DNA of 64,000 nt from Doryteuthis pealeii. Lineage: Eukaryota > Mollusca > Cephalopoda > Myopsida > Loliginidae. The stretch is taken from positions 68,360,107-68,424,106 of the forward strand of contig CM042157.1 of assembly GCA_023376005.1 (NCBI GenBank). Direction: 5' to 3'. The number at the start of each line of letters is the position of its first letter. The first letter of the stretch is position 1. The notes beneath the pieces were generated by a model, which saw nothing but the letters and a program-made list of their open reading frames with translations, had not been told where the DNA came from and did no database searches. The position numbers were made by a program, and so were the translations under genes. Of the stretch, positions 42,321 to 52,014 are shown one piece after another.

Positions 42321-42717
42321 AAATTGTAAACAAGCGCCTAAAACCATTGAAAAACAGCCAAAATGGCGTCGGCGAACAAAATTGACCAAAACAAATAGTT
42401 TTAAATCTTTTAAAAATAAACTGCATATGTAATGATATTTTTCTTTTTAATGATGGTTATTATGTTACTACTTATCAATTTAGACAAAGTTTAACCTTAA
42501 ATAATAGATTTAATTATTCTTAATTCGCTTTTAAAACTCGTAGTATCCGATTTTTTTTGCTAGTCCCTAAAATATACCTACAGAATTAAAAATACTAACA
42601 ATTAAAAAAAAAGTTTATTTCCCTTTTTTTTAAACTGTAATTCCTGGGAAAATTATTTCCTGTAATTCAAAATTATTTCACTCGTAATTCATAAAACGAC
42701 CTTTTTTTAACGCACAC

Positions 42718-43268
42718 CTTGGTAGACTGTGAATTCAACGGCGTAATTTTTTACCATAGTCTACCCTACCTGACAGATGTTAATGTTGTGGCGTAGTGAT
42801 TCAGTTATACACTTTTTTCCACCTCATAATCGCAAAAGTGGACTGTTTTGATTTAATCTTTTAATTTTTTTTATGTTACTCTGAAATAAAAATATCGTTA
42901 AATACTGGGCAAAATTACCAGCGAAAAGTAATTTTCAGTTTATTTCAGTATAGGACTTGATAAGTTTATAATCTCAATTACCTTAAACAACGCTGAGGCA
43001 AAAAAAAAAAAAAAAAAAAAAAAGAAAGAAAAAAAGTGTATAACTGAATGACTACGCAACAACTTTAAATCTATCTATAACATCAATTAATGCTGTCATT
43101 TGATTTCTTTTTTAAACGTATCGGTATAAATGAATTAAAGTATTATTAAGTTATGTTTTCCTTGGAGTTTGATTTTTGTTAAAAGTATTAATCCCAGTTG
43201 AGAAATTAAAAATATATACATTGAACTTTACTTCGTATTCCACTAACGTCTGTCCGGTAGACTATGGA
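42718..43268. mobile_element. Long-TIR element T, third copy
   Basis: The left end GGTAGACTGTGAATTCAACG is followed after a deletion by GTAGTGATTCAGTTATACAC. The interior has TCAGTATAGGACTTGATAAG. The right arm continues to GTCTGTCCGGTAGACTATGG. An A27 run interrupted by G lies at about 42999-43035. Confidence 0.65.
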
Positions 43269-43374
43269 AAAAAAATTATTTTTTCGGTCAATTTTACTAA
43301 AATATAGCCGTAGTAAACGTTGATGACGTAAAATCCGTGTTTACAAGCACACATTTAACCCTCCCAATGGAAAA

Positions 43375-43575
43375 TCTTTTTACCAAAAATCAAGGAATTA
43401 TCCGATTTTAAGGAAATTTTCAGTGTTGATTTATCCATGAATGAATATTATAATGCACCAGTTATCTTATTTCAAAACTTTCTGATTTAATTCATTCTTT
43501 AATAAATCAAAACTGTAAATTCTATTAAAATCAGACAATTCCCAGATTTTTGGAATTTTTTTTCAATCGGGTGTG
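43375..43575. mobile_element. TIR element Z, short copy
   Basis: The left arm ACCAAAAATCAAGGAATTAT and right arm ATCAGACAATTCCCAGATTT are inverse, and the internal region is only a few tens of bases. Confidence 0.55.
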
Positions 43576-43965
43576 TGGATTTGATTAAATAAGAATACAA
43601 AAAAAGATTACACTTATTTTTTACTTTATTCTAATTGATTTGAACATAAAATTATATATAAAATTGCTTTAAATACATTTGAGAATAAAACAATAATATT
43701 AGAGATCAATAACACCAAGTAATTATTTATTACACACGATTTTGTTAAAACCAGTATGCAAATTATTCACACCATATACTATGTAAATACTTATTTCTTA
43801 ATAATATATAACACAAATTGACCTTAATAGAGACATTAAGATTAGAAAATGATTAATTAATAACCATTGAAAATATGATGTAAATAACTAAGGGAATAGT
43901 GACGTTGATGATGTAGTTTCAGTTACAGACAGACACCGAATTTCATTATAATAAGATAATTCACT
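43576..43965 (+). repeat. Repeat R copy
   Basis: TAAAACCAGTATGCAAATTA, GTAAATAACTAAGGGAATAG, GTAGTTTCAGTTACAGACAG and TTTCATTATAATAAGAT are present in order. Confidence 0.65.
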
Positions 43966-44089
43966 AGCAAAATAAAAAAAAAACATAGCAAACAAAAAAA
44001 TAGATTTTTGAAAATATTGCCTTAGGGGTGGGAGTTAAAAATTCAATGTCTGTGAGTTTGTACCCTAAGTAAGTAAAATCATCAAATTC

Positions 44090-44345
44090 ATTAAAGGACT
44101 AAAAAAATAAAACAATTTGAAATGTAAACTTTAAATATATATTAAAATAAAACAAACTATATATAGATATATAATACCAGTCATGTATTTATTAAAACTT
44201 GTTTTAAAAAACAATGAGGGCTGTTAATGTTACATGTTGAAATTTTGAGTGTATTTATTCTATTTTATGACGATTTTGGGTAGTGTGACGTAATTTTTGT
44301 TACAGACAAAAACCAAAAGCGAATCTCCATTATGTGATGTGTATT
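44090..44345 (+). repeat. Repeat R, diverged fragment
   Basis: TATTTATTAAAACTTGTTTT and a 3' end GTGACGTAATTTTTGTTACA with ATCTCCATTATG. More diverged than other copies. Confidence 0.45.
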
Positions 44346-44389
44346 GGTTGAAATAATTTTTATTAATTACATGTGTATTAATAAACTGG

Positions 44390-45668
44390 TGTTTGACCCT
44401 TAGCCACCGCCTTCTATCACCTTTATGATAAAAAGGGTTGAGTATTTGTTTGCCATAAGGGCAATTTGAAGAATACAGTCAGGACTTAATCACAAAGGTG
44501 TTAAGACTTGACATGACTAGCTGATTGATTGGATCAGGCCTCTCAGATCGCCCTAGCCCAAGTAAGAGCAGAAGTGAAGGGTTACTGGGTCATGGACCGC
44601 TCAGCCACCAGGATCCTGTTCTCAGGCATTAGCCATGTTAGTTCTGTTTGAAAAAATATAACTATTAGACAGTGTACTTGAAATCATATAACTGTGTGCA
44701 AACAATTCATTATATAGGTTGGTTGGGTTTTACGGCATGAAAACCAATTAGGTTATTTTATGTCAAAGATGTTTTATTCATTCTTGATGGGTACTCAATT
44801 TTTTTTTTCGAACTCAGTTTTTAACAACATTTAAAAAAAAATAATTTTTTTATATTCAACCCATAGACGGAACCCTTACAGGTACTACCTAAATTGAAAT
44901 TTAGACAAATCCAATCGAAAGAAAAAAATCAATTTTTTAGAAAGGAGGTTCTAAAAAATATTTACATTGATTTGCCGATAAAAATCGGTGGGGGAAAGTC
45001 GTGTAAAGTTTCTATTTACCAACACAAAAATACAACTCGGAAAATATTTAACTTAGACCAGAAATTCGCCTGACACCAACATAGCGTAAATTAAGGCAGG
45101 AGACCGGGACAACAATCAAAATTACCGAAATCACCTGGCAAACCGCCCATAATTTCTTTCTCATCAACCAATAATAAAAAAAGTTTCGTTGTATGTTTTT
45201 TCAGTATCTTAGCAACAACTCAGTTTTTAACAACATTTTAAAAAATTCATTTTCTTCTATTTAACCCATAGATGGAACCCTAACAGGTACTACCACTCCA
45301 GGTCGAGTTGACCTGGGAGTAATGGTGATAAACGGGTACTCCACATTCCTCAGAGCTCCAGAATTGGAACTTCGCCATCAGATAGAGTTTAACTTCATTC
45401 CAGGACACGAAGACCCTCAGCCACCACCTTCTAGCACATATATGATAAAAAGGGTTGGGACTTGCCATAAGGGCAATAGGGTTGGGACAATCATATAGGT
45501 GCTAGGGCTTGATGTGACCAGCTGATTGATAGAAGGAAGCTTCTTTGACTGCCCGTCTAACCCAAGTAAGGACCAAAGTGGAGTATTGCATGTCACAGAC
45601 TGCTCAGCCGCCAGGGTTCCATCCTTAAGCATCACATGTTGCCACCCACAGCCAACATGTGGCCCTAA
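44390..45668. repeat. Repeat W copies interrupted by a duplicated segment
   Basis: 44390-44640 is a partial copy (GCCATAAGGGCAATTTG). 44715-44888 and 45227-45668 are the two halves of another (GGTTTTACGGCATGAAAACC, ACCCATAGACGGAACCCTTA, CTCCACATTCCTCAGAGCTC). The segment between them (44889-45226) is the MITE-free paralogue of 40206-40910. Confidence 0.6.
44889..45226 (+). repeat. Empty-site paralogue of the MITE C host segment
   Basis: It aligns with 40206-40910 but reads AAAAATACAACTCGGAAAAT across the point (about 45029) where 40330-40728 is inserted. It carries no MITE and only one copy of the target. It also has a 30-bp insert near 44925 not present at 40240. Confidence 0.75.
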
Positions 45669-45683
45669 GTAAGAAAAATAAAT

Positions 45684-45936
45684 AAAGTCGTCGGGGTGGC
45701 CTAAAATTGGTATCAGCCAGACAGCGAGGGAGTCTATCCCCTTTTCACTAGCGCTAGACCAAGGAGATTGTTTTTTAGCATCTGAGGTGGAGCTCCACGC
45801 CTACCATCAGCTTCCCATTTTACCGCACAGATCCCTGTGCCACTCATACGATGTGTTGGAGAGGGCCAGTATCTAACCCAGAACCTTGTGGTTCCTAGTC
45901 CGACGCTCTACCGACTGAGCTAAACCGGCCTTATTG
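45684..45936 (-). mobile_element. tRNA-derived SINE S1, full length
   Basis: The reverse complement begins GGCCGGTTTAGCTCAGTCGG, with the body GAAAAGGGGATAGACTCCCT and end GGCCACCCCGACGACTTTAT. Confidence 0.85.
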
Positions 45937-46027
45937 GAAGTCATTATATAGGAATTGGTACTTCAGCTATATGATTGCAAAAAAAGACTTGACAAATTTT
46001 CTCCTGTCTTAGTACTTCAAACTCACT

Positions 46028-46161
46028 GGACCAAGTTACCTTTAAGCACCCAGAGGCAAACCTGGATTCAGAGGGACATGTTTCGCTTTGTACCGTCAAC
46101 ATCCAGTTGTTTGTTAACAGACGATTTTTAGACGCATTTTTAAAAAATATAAAACTAACTG

Positions 46162-46196
<35 letters not shown>

Positions 46197-46301
46197 CCCA
46201 TAACCCTAACCCAAACAAACAAGCGGATGTTGACAGTGCAAAACGAAACCTGTCCTTTTGAATCCAGGTCGCCCCTGGGGTGCTTAAAGATAACTTAGTC
46301 C
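46028..46301. mobile_element. hAT-like MITE family B, copy B3
   Basis: Ends GGACCAAGTTACCTTTAAGC and GCTTAAAGATAACTTAGTCC. The core is CTAACCCTAACCCTAAACCC-type, about 50 bp. Flanks AACTCACT (46020-46027) and AACTCACC (46302-46309) match at 7 of 8. It is a diverged member of the B1/B2 family. Confidence 0.85.
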
Positions 46302-46384
46302 AACTCACCAATAAAAAGTTATAAAAAAAGATACACATACAAACAACCCTGATGAACTTGTAAATAAATCAGTTTCCTCTTGCT

Positions 46385-46905
46385 CAGGGATCGCCAAACT
46401 TTTTTCACGGTGGACCGGATAATTGACAAAATAACGAGCGCGGGACACATTATTATTGTGTTCAATACTTGCTAGCCAGAACGAAAGCTCTGAGAAAAAG
46501 ATGTAAAACAAAATTCATCTTTCCATGTTATATTCATGGATGAGTGGCATAAGAAGCAAAAAACAAATTCAACCAACATATTTATTTTCAAAACATCAAA
46601 GAAGGCAACAGCGGAAAGGTTTAGTGAGATTTGTGAAGCTGAAGTTTGCCTTTCAAGATATCGTCAATATTTGGTTTGGATTTGCTACATCCAATCAAGA
46701 GAATTGCTTTCAAATGTTTATCAGTCAATTTTGTTCGATGGGATGATTCCATAGTCAAGTCCATGAAGATTTAGTAAGCTTAATATGATGTTTGAATTTA
46801 AATGGTATCAGAACATCTCGTGTTCTGTACGTTTTAATAAACAAATTCAAGTACTGTCGGTGGGCCTGATAAAATGCCTTCGCGGGCCGTAGTTTGGTGA
46901 CCCCT
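46385..46905. mobile_element. hAT element remnant with classic ends
   Basis: The left end CAGGGATCGCCAAACTTTTT and right end GGGCCGTAGTTTGGTGACCCC fit the CAGGGGTCNCCAAACT inverted repeat of hAT transposons. About 520 bp, with short open frames (for example HKKQKTNSTNIF ... ICEAEVCLSRYRQYLVW) that may be decayed transposase. It lies 84 bp from MITE B3. Confidence 0.65.
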
Positions 46906-47080
46906 ACACTTGTTTAATGTTTCGTTTGATTGGCTTTTATAGCAATTTTATATTTTTTGGATTGAATATTACAACTTTTATTTTTGTGGTTTTCTTTTTT
47001 GTAGACAATCTAAAAAAAACCCAAACAACAACACACATATATATAGATATATTTTAATAAAAATTCGACCAAAACAAAAT

Positions 47081-47266
47081 ATGGAATCTTCAGATTCAGC
47101 AAATTTTGGTCAGGATCCACTCCTTACTGAACGGAACCAAGAGTCATGTCAAAAGTACATACATTCCGTTCTTGGAATTCACAGCCGCCAATTTCCAGTG
47201 AAACGAATCTTATCAAAAATTCCACGCCTGCCATCTATAAACACAGACAGCAAGATTGAACCTTTG
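47081..47266 (+). CDS. KEN-box protein, first coding exon
   Basis: Begins at ATG 47081 after AAAACAAAAT (a plausible Kozak context) and encodes 62 residues: MESSDSANFGQDPLLTERNQ, then IHSVLGIHSRQFPVKRILSK and IPRLPSINTDSKIEPL. It ends at the donor TTG|GTGAGT in phase 0. The next two exons join in phase 0. Family not recognised. Ser-rich, probably disordered. Confidence 0.6.
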
Positions 47267-47667
47267 GTGAGTGACGTTTTAATTCTTAAAAATAAAAATA
47301 AAAATGAATCTGTTTTAGCAAGAATAGACAACTCTTTCTTTCTTTCTGCCACTTTTAAATTTCTCTATCCACTTATACACTACTTCTATGCGATAGTGCA
47401 CTATCCATGCATTGTGCTAAAAACCTCTGATGAATTTCAACCCCTGACACTCCTTCCAGCCAGAGAAATCAAGAAGAGGCACCAAAAATGGCCAGAAAAG
47501 ACTTACTGTGTCTTCCATGTGTTATATACTCATTTAATCTGTTTGTTTGGTTTAATGGCATATAAACCCTGTGGGTTATTTAATGCCAACTCTATAATAT
47601 TTATAAAATCAACATAATATAATATGTATAACAACAAATAATAAATAAATAATATCTAGAATAAACA

Positions 47668-47676
47668 CACACACAC

Positions 47677-47716
<40 letters not shown>

Positions 47717-47755
47717 TATATATATATATATATATTATATATATATATATTCATG
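47668..47755. repeat. (CA)n-(TA)n compound microsatellite
   Basis: About 20 CA units (with one CGCA) followed by interrupted TA runs, in intron 1 of the KEN-box gene. Confidence 0.9.
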
Positions 47756-48024
47756 GACACGCGCATGACAACATACGCGCAAAAACCCGCATTCACGTAA
47801 ACATACAACACGAGAATACAGTTATATAAAAATACCATCATTTAAAAAAAAAGAAGAAAATTCATTTAAAAAGAAATGCCATAACTAGACTGCTTCAGTT
47901 CCAGTGATCTTTTGAAAAAGAGATATTATCTCGAAAATTCAAGAATTAAATACAGGTTAACACACAACATCATTGTTACCGTATTATTATTTTTTCTTTA
48001 CACCTGCATTGTGATAGCCTTCTA

Positions 48025-48038
48025 AATCAACCTCCTAA

Positions 48039-48088
<50 letters not shown>

Positions 48089-48102
48089 TTAGGAGGTTGA
48101 TT
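48025..48102. repeat. Perfect 78-nt palindrome with (TA)n centre
   Basis: AATCAACCTCCTAACCAA, a (TA)n run, then the exact reverse complement TTGGTTAGGAGGTTGATT. Fully self-complementary. Confidence 0.9.
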
Positions 48103-48109
48103 AATGTCT

Positions 48110-48335
48110 TTAATGTTATTTGTATTGAAAAAAAAAATTCCCTTAATATATTTTAGAAAAAATGTGTTTTAAATATAAATTCATCTAAAGGTGAATAAGT
48201 ATAAAAAATTTCATTAAAATTTGACACTTAATTGATTTTTCATAGAATTTAAAAAAAAAAATGACTGTAAGCAGTGACGTAGTTTTGGTAACAGACAAAA
48301 AGAGACCAAATCTCCATTATTAATAGATATTTCAA
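48110..48335 (+). repeat. Repeat R, 3' fragment
   Basis: Ends GCAGTGACGTAGTTTTGGTA, ACAGACA and CTCCATTATTAATAG. It lies in intron 1 of the KEN-box gene, 68 bp before exon 2. Confidence 0.5.
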
Positions 48336-48402
48336 TCTCAAAGCTGAAAAGTAATTCCTGAATATCATTTAAAAATCTCTTTTTTTGTTTTTGTTGCTGT
48401 AG

Positions 48403-48600
48403 CCATGTTTAAACCATTACCAGCAGATAAATCGGCATCAGCCTTGTCGAAGAAAACATGAAGACAGTTTTGAAACTTCCAAATTGGAACAGCAATCATC
48501 TCAGGAATCCGGCTTAAAGAAATCCAAACCGGATTCACATTTATTCTCTGCAAACAGAGTCGGATCACCGATACGTTTGAGCCCACTACAATCCACACAG
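48403..48600 (+). CDS. KEN-box protein, second coding exon
   Basis: The acceptor TTGCTGTAG precedes 48403 and the donor CAG|GTGAGA follows 48600. It is 198 nt (66 codons, symmetric phase 0-0). The frame reads CRRKHEDSFETSKLEQQSSQ, GLKKSKPDSHLFSANRV and GSPIRLSPLQSTQ. The paired SP motifs in a basic context look like proline-directed (CDK-type) kinase sites. No domain recognised. Confidence 0.6.
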
Positions 48601-48730
48601 GTGAGAAAGGTTTGATTATTTTTCTGACAGTTTTGATATGAGGCGCGATCAAAAAGTTCTGAGACTTCTACAGAAGGTTTTATTTATACCTTATCTAATT
48701 TTGGCTAACATTTTGCTTGAAGTAAAAAAT

Positions 48731-49370
48731 AAGAATTATAATAATGATGAAATTTTTTGTGTACAGTACTCAGGTGCACCACAACTCATCAAAGTCTCAT
48801 GTCTAGTACACAGAATAATGTATTAGTGTCAGGAACATGAATAGTGTACAGTAATAATATACATGTATCTGTGCCCGTGCGTGCATATGTGTGTGGAGAG
48901 GGGTATCAGGTATAGTGTTGGCGGATTACAGGAAGCATGGAGGCTTTGAAAGATACAGTGTTTCGGCAGTCCACAGTGGATGCAGGCAACTTATTCCATG
49001 CCTCGGCAATTCTGAGCATGAAAAAATGTTTCTGAAAGTCATGTGAGCAATGCTGTTTTCTCATTTTATAGGCATGCCCACGTGTGTTGGAAACATGGAG
49101 ATCAAAAAGGTGCTCAATGTTGCTGTTGGTAAGATGATTAATGAACTTATGAGCGTTTACCAGGTCAGTTGCCAGACGCTGGAGTTTCAACGAATCCATT
49201 TCCAGGGCAGCAAGACGTTCAGAATATGGCAGATGCCTGATGGAGGGTATTCGCTTGGTTGCATGTCTCTGTACAGTTTCTAGGAGGTTAATGTTCTGAG
49301 CGAGATAGGGGTTCTCAACTGGTGATGCAAATTCCAAGTGTGGCCGCACCATAGCTTTGTAAACCCCTTG
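48731..49370 (-). mobile_element. LINE J 3' end in intron 2 of the KEN-box gene
   Basis: The frame 49352-48906 reads MVRPHLEFASPVENPYLAQN, LETVQRHATKRIPSIRHLPY, then RGHAYKMRKQHCSHDFQKHF and EAWNKLPASTVDCR. This is the RT thumb and connection region of a jockey/CR1-like LINE and is the longest intact piece here (148 codons without a stop). Duplicated in inverted form at 51373-51914. Confidence 0.88.
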
Positions 49371-49476
49371 TATGTGTATATATATGTATGTGTATGTGTG
49401 CGTGCATATGTGTATGGAGTGGGGTTATCAGGTATAGTGTTGTGAAATTCAATAAGAACTGTCCTTTCTTTTACAG

Positions 49477-49584
49477 GCAAAACCTAAACCTGTTTTTTCT
49501 CCGGAACCACCCCTGAGGGAAAACCTGTACGTCAGTGGTCAAGACAGAAAAGAAAATCAGCCCAAACTTTTAGGAAACAAAAAG
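49477..49584 (+). CDS. KEN-box protein, third coding exon
   Basis: The acceptor TTTTACAG precedes 49477 and the donor AAG|GTAAAA follows 49584. It is 108 nt (36 codons, phase 0-0). It encodes AKPKPVFSPEPPLRENLYVS then GQDRKENQPKLLGNKK. DRKENQP is a good match to a KEN box, the degron read by APC/C-Cdh1, and FSPEPP is another SP site. Together with exon 2 this suggests a cell-cycle-regulated protein; that is inference from short motifs. Downstream exons are not found before the gap. Confidence 0.6.
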
Positions 49585-49739
49585 GTAAAAGTTTATTGAA
49601 ATATGGAATCATTCACGTGTGTACATAAACACAGACTTAATTGATTAGCTAAACTGGTTATATCAATATTCAAATCATTTTAGGAAATTTTTTAGTTCTT
49701 TTGAAAAATGTGCTGTAGGTTTGATAGATTCATGTCCAA

Positions 49740-50220
49740 TGGTGATTGCCACTTCTTCCCATAAGAAGACCATTTCTACAAGTATTTTGGTTGTGAGCAC
49801 TCAGGTGGCCCACGGATCCAACTTTATTTTTTTATGTACCCTGTCACACATATGAGCCCCTCCCCCGGTTTCCTCTTGTATGCGATTGTACGTGACTTGA
49901 GAATCCCAGCCCTCGACAGGCAGGCCCTGCCACACAGGTCACATATATGGTCAGTCTTAAATATAGGAAATGTGTCCATGATGTCCGTTTTGTGCCACTT
50001 ACATAGGGACCGCTTCAGGATGGAGTGCTCAGGCCGCCTTATCTCAAACCACTTATAGCGACCATCGGCCTGCCCTTCCAAACGAATGTGTACCCAACCC
50101 CACTTCTGTCAGTTGGTCCTCATCGCTGAAGCGGACTTTCACAAGGGCCTCGATGTCTACCCCATAAGGATAAGTAAAATTAGTCCTTGATAGAAGGATT
50201 TTCTGGAGAAAAAAAAAATT
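49740..50220 (-). mobile_element. LINE fragment, left copy
   Basis: Minus-strand counterpart of 50519-51000. It contains the residues described there. It lies in the intron after exon 3 of the KEN-box gene. Confidence 0.55.
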
Positions 50221-50239
50221 GAACTTTCAAAAATTCAAC

Positions 50240-50498
50240 ACGTACGCACCAAATATTATTTTATATATATATATATATATAGATGCAGTGCTGAATTAGC
50301 ATAAATATGGTGAATGAATTCCACCTCAGACCTAAATACAATCTCGCTGGTATAACACAAGTGAAAAGGGGATAGACTCCATCACTGTCTGGTTAATAGG
50401 CTACTCTGCTGACTTTACTCTTATTTAGTAATGCTAATTTTTCAGTATTTATTATCAGATATTCATTTTTAAAGAAAGTATCTAATATTAAAACTAGG
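50240..50498 (+). other. Spacer of the inverted duplication, with SINE S1 fragment
   Basis: 259 bp that is not self-complementary. It holds a (TA)n run (about 50263-50280) and a 3' piece of S1 (GAAAAGGGGATAGACTCCAT at about 50352). A spacer of this size is unusual for a simple fold-back sequencing artefact. Confidence 0.6.
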
Positions 50499-50518
50499 GT
50501 TGAATTTTTGAAAGTTCA

Positions 50519-51008
50519 ATTTTTTTTTTCTCCAGAAAATCCTTCTATCAAGGACTAATTTTACTTATCCTTATGGGGTAGACATCGAGGCCCTTGTGAA
50601 AGTCCGCTTCAGCGATGAGGACCAACTGACAGAAGTGGGGGTTGGGTACACATTCGTTTGGAAGGGCAGGCCGATGGTCGCTATAAGTGGTTTGAGATAA
50701 GGCGGCCTGAGCACTCCATCCTGAAGCGGTCCCTATGTAAGTGGCACAAAACGGACATCATGGACACATTTCCTATATTTAAGACTGACCATATATGTGA
50801 CCTGTGTGGCAGGGCCTGCCTGTCGAGGGCTGGGATTCTCAAGTCACGTACAATCGCATACAAGAGGAAACCGGGGGAGGGGCTCATATGTGTGACAGGG
50901 TACATAAAAAATAAAGTTGGATCCGTGGGCCACCTGAGTGCTCACAACCAAAATACTTGTAGAAATGGTCTTCTTATGGGAAGAAGTGGCAATCACCATT
51001 GGACATGA
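50519..51008 (+). mobile_element. LINE fragment, right copy
   Basis: One frame reads TEVGVGYTFVWKGRP, resembling the 'TEVGAGYTFFWSGR' stretch of LINE endonuclease domains. The next frame (50658-51008) reads RRPEHSILKRSLCKWHK then HICDLCGRACLSRAGI, like the C-terminal zinc knuckle of the LINE at 7670-8275. Endonuclease-like and C-terminal parts lie next to each other, so the copy is internally deleted. Confidence 0.55.
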
Positions 51009-51372
51009 ATCTATCAAACCTACAGCACATTTTTCAAAAGAACTAAAAAATTTCCTAAAATGATTTGAATATTGATATAACCAGTTTAGCTAATCAATTA
51101 AGTCTGTGTTTATGTACACACGTGAATGATTCCATATTTCAATAAACTTTTACCTTTTTGTTTCCTAAAAGTTTGGGCTGATTTTCTTTTCTGTCTTGAC
51201 CACTGACGTACAGGTTTTCCCTCAGGGGGTGGTTCCGGAGAAAAAACAGGTTTAGGTTTTGCCTGTAAAAGAAAGGACAGTTCTTATTGAATTTCACAAC
51301 ACTATACCTGATAACCCCACTCCATACACATATGCACGCACACATACACATACATATATATACACATACAAG

Positions 51373-51914
51373 GGGTTTACAAAGCTATGGTGCGGCCACA
51401 CTTGGAATTTGCATCACCAGTTGAGAACCCCTATCTCGCTCAGAACATTAACCTCCTAGAAACTGTACAGAGACATGCAACCAAGCGAATACCCTCCATC
51501 AGGCATCTGCCATATTCTGAACGTCTTGCTGCCCTGGAAATGGATTCGTTGAAACTCCAGCGTCTGGCAACTGACCTGGTAAACGCTCATAAGTTCATTA
51601 ATCATCTTACCAACAGCAACATTGAGCACCTTTTTGATCTCCATGTTTCCAACACACGTGGGCATGCCTATAAAATGAGAAAACAGCATTGCTCACATGA
51701 CTTTCAGAAACATTTTTTCATGCTCAGAATTGCCGAGGCATGGAATAAGTTGCCTGCATCCACTGTGGACTGCCGAAACACTGTATCTTTCAAAGCCTCC
51801 ATGCTTCCTGTAATCCGCCAACACTATACCTGATACCCCTCTCCACACACATATGCACGCACGGGCACAGATACATGTATATTATTACTGTACACTATTC
51901 ATGTTCCTGACACT
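51373..51914 (+). mobile_element. LINE J 3' end, inverted duplicate
   Basis: Same 148-codon frame as 48906-49352, at 51387-51833. The 3' UTR is cut off by the gap. Confidence 0.88.
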
Positions 51915-52014
51915 NNNNNNNNNNNNNNNNNNNNNNNNNNNNNNNNNNNNNNNNNNNNNNNNNNNNNNNNNNNNNNNNNNNNNNNNNNNNNNNNNNNNNN
52001 NNNNNNNNNNNNNN
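51915..52014. other. Assembly gap of 100 N
   Basis: A run of exactly 100 N, the conventional size for a gap of unknown length. The sequence on the two sides is unrelated, so continuity across it is not shown. Confidence 0.99.

Larger units (their letters stand above)
48825..50239. repeat. Left arm of a 1.4-kb inverted duplication
   Basis: The reverse complement of 50499-51914. The only differences I could find are three homopolymer lengths: C4/G5 near 49508, T7/A6 near 49830 and C4/G5 near 50098. The arm includes LINE J, exon 3 of the KEN-box gene and a second LINE fragment. The spacer is 50240-50498. Confidence 0.9.
50499..51914. repeat. Right arm of the inverted duplication, ending at the gap
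   Basis: Reverse complement of 48825-50239. It contains an inverted copy of exon 3 (51154-51262) with one extra G, and an inverted LINE J (51373-51914). The arm stops exactly where the N run begins. Confidence 0.9.

Noticed and set aside
49824..50081. Zinc-finger-like frame as a host exon of the KEN-box gene
   Set aside because: CDLCGRACLSRAG matches the LINE C-terminal knuckle at 7670-8275, and it lies on the opposite strand to the gene in the left arm.
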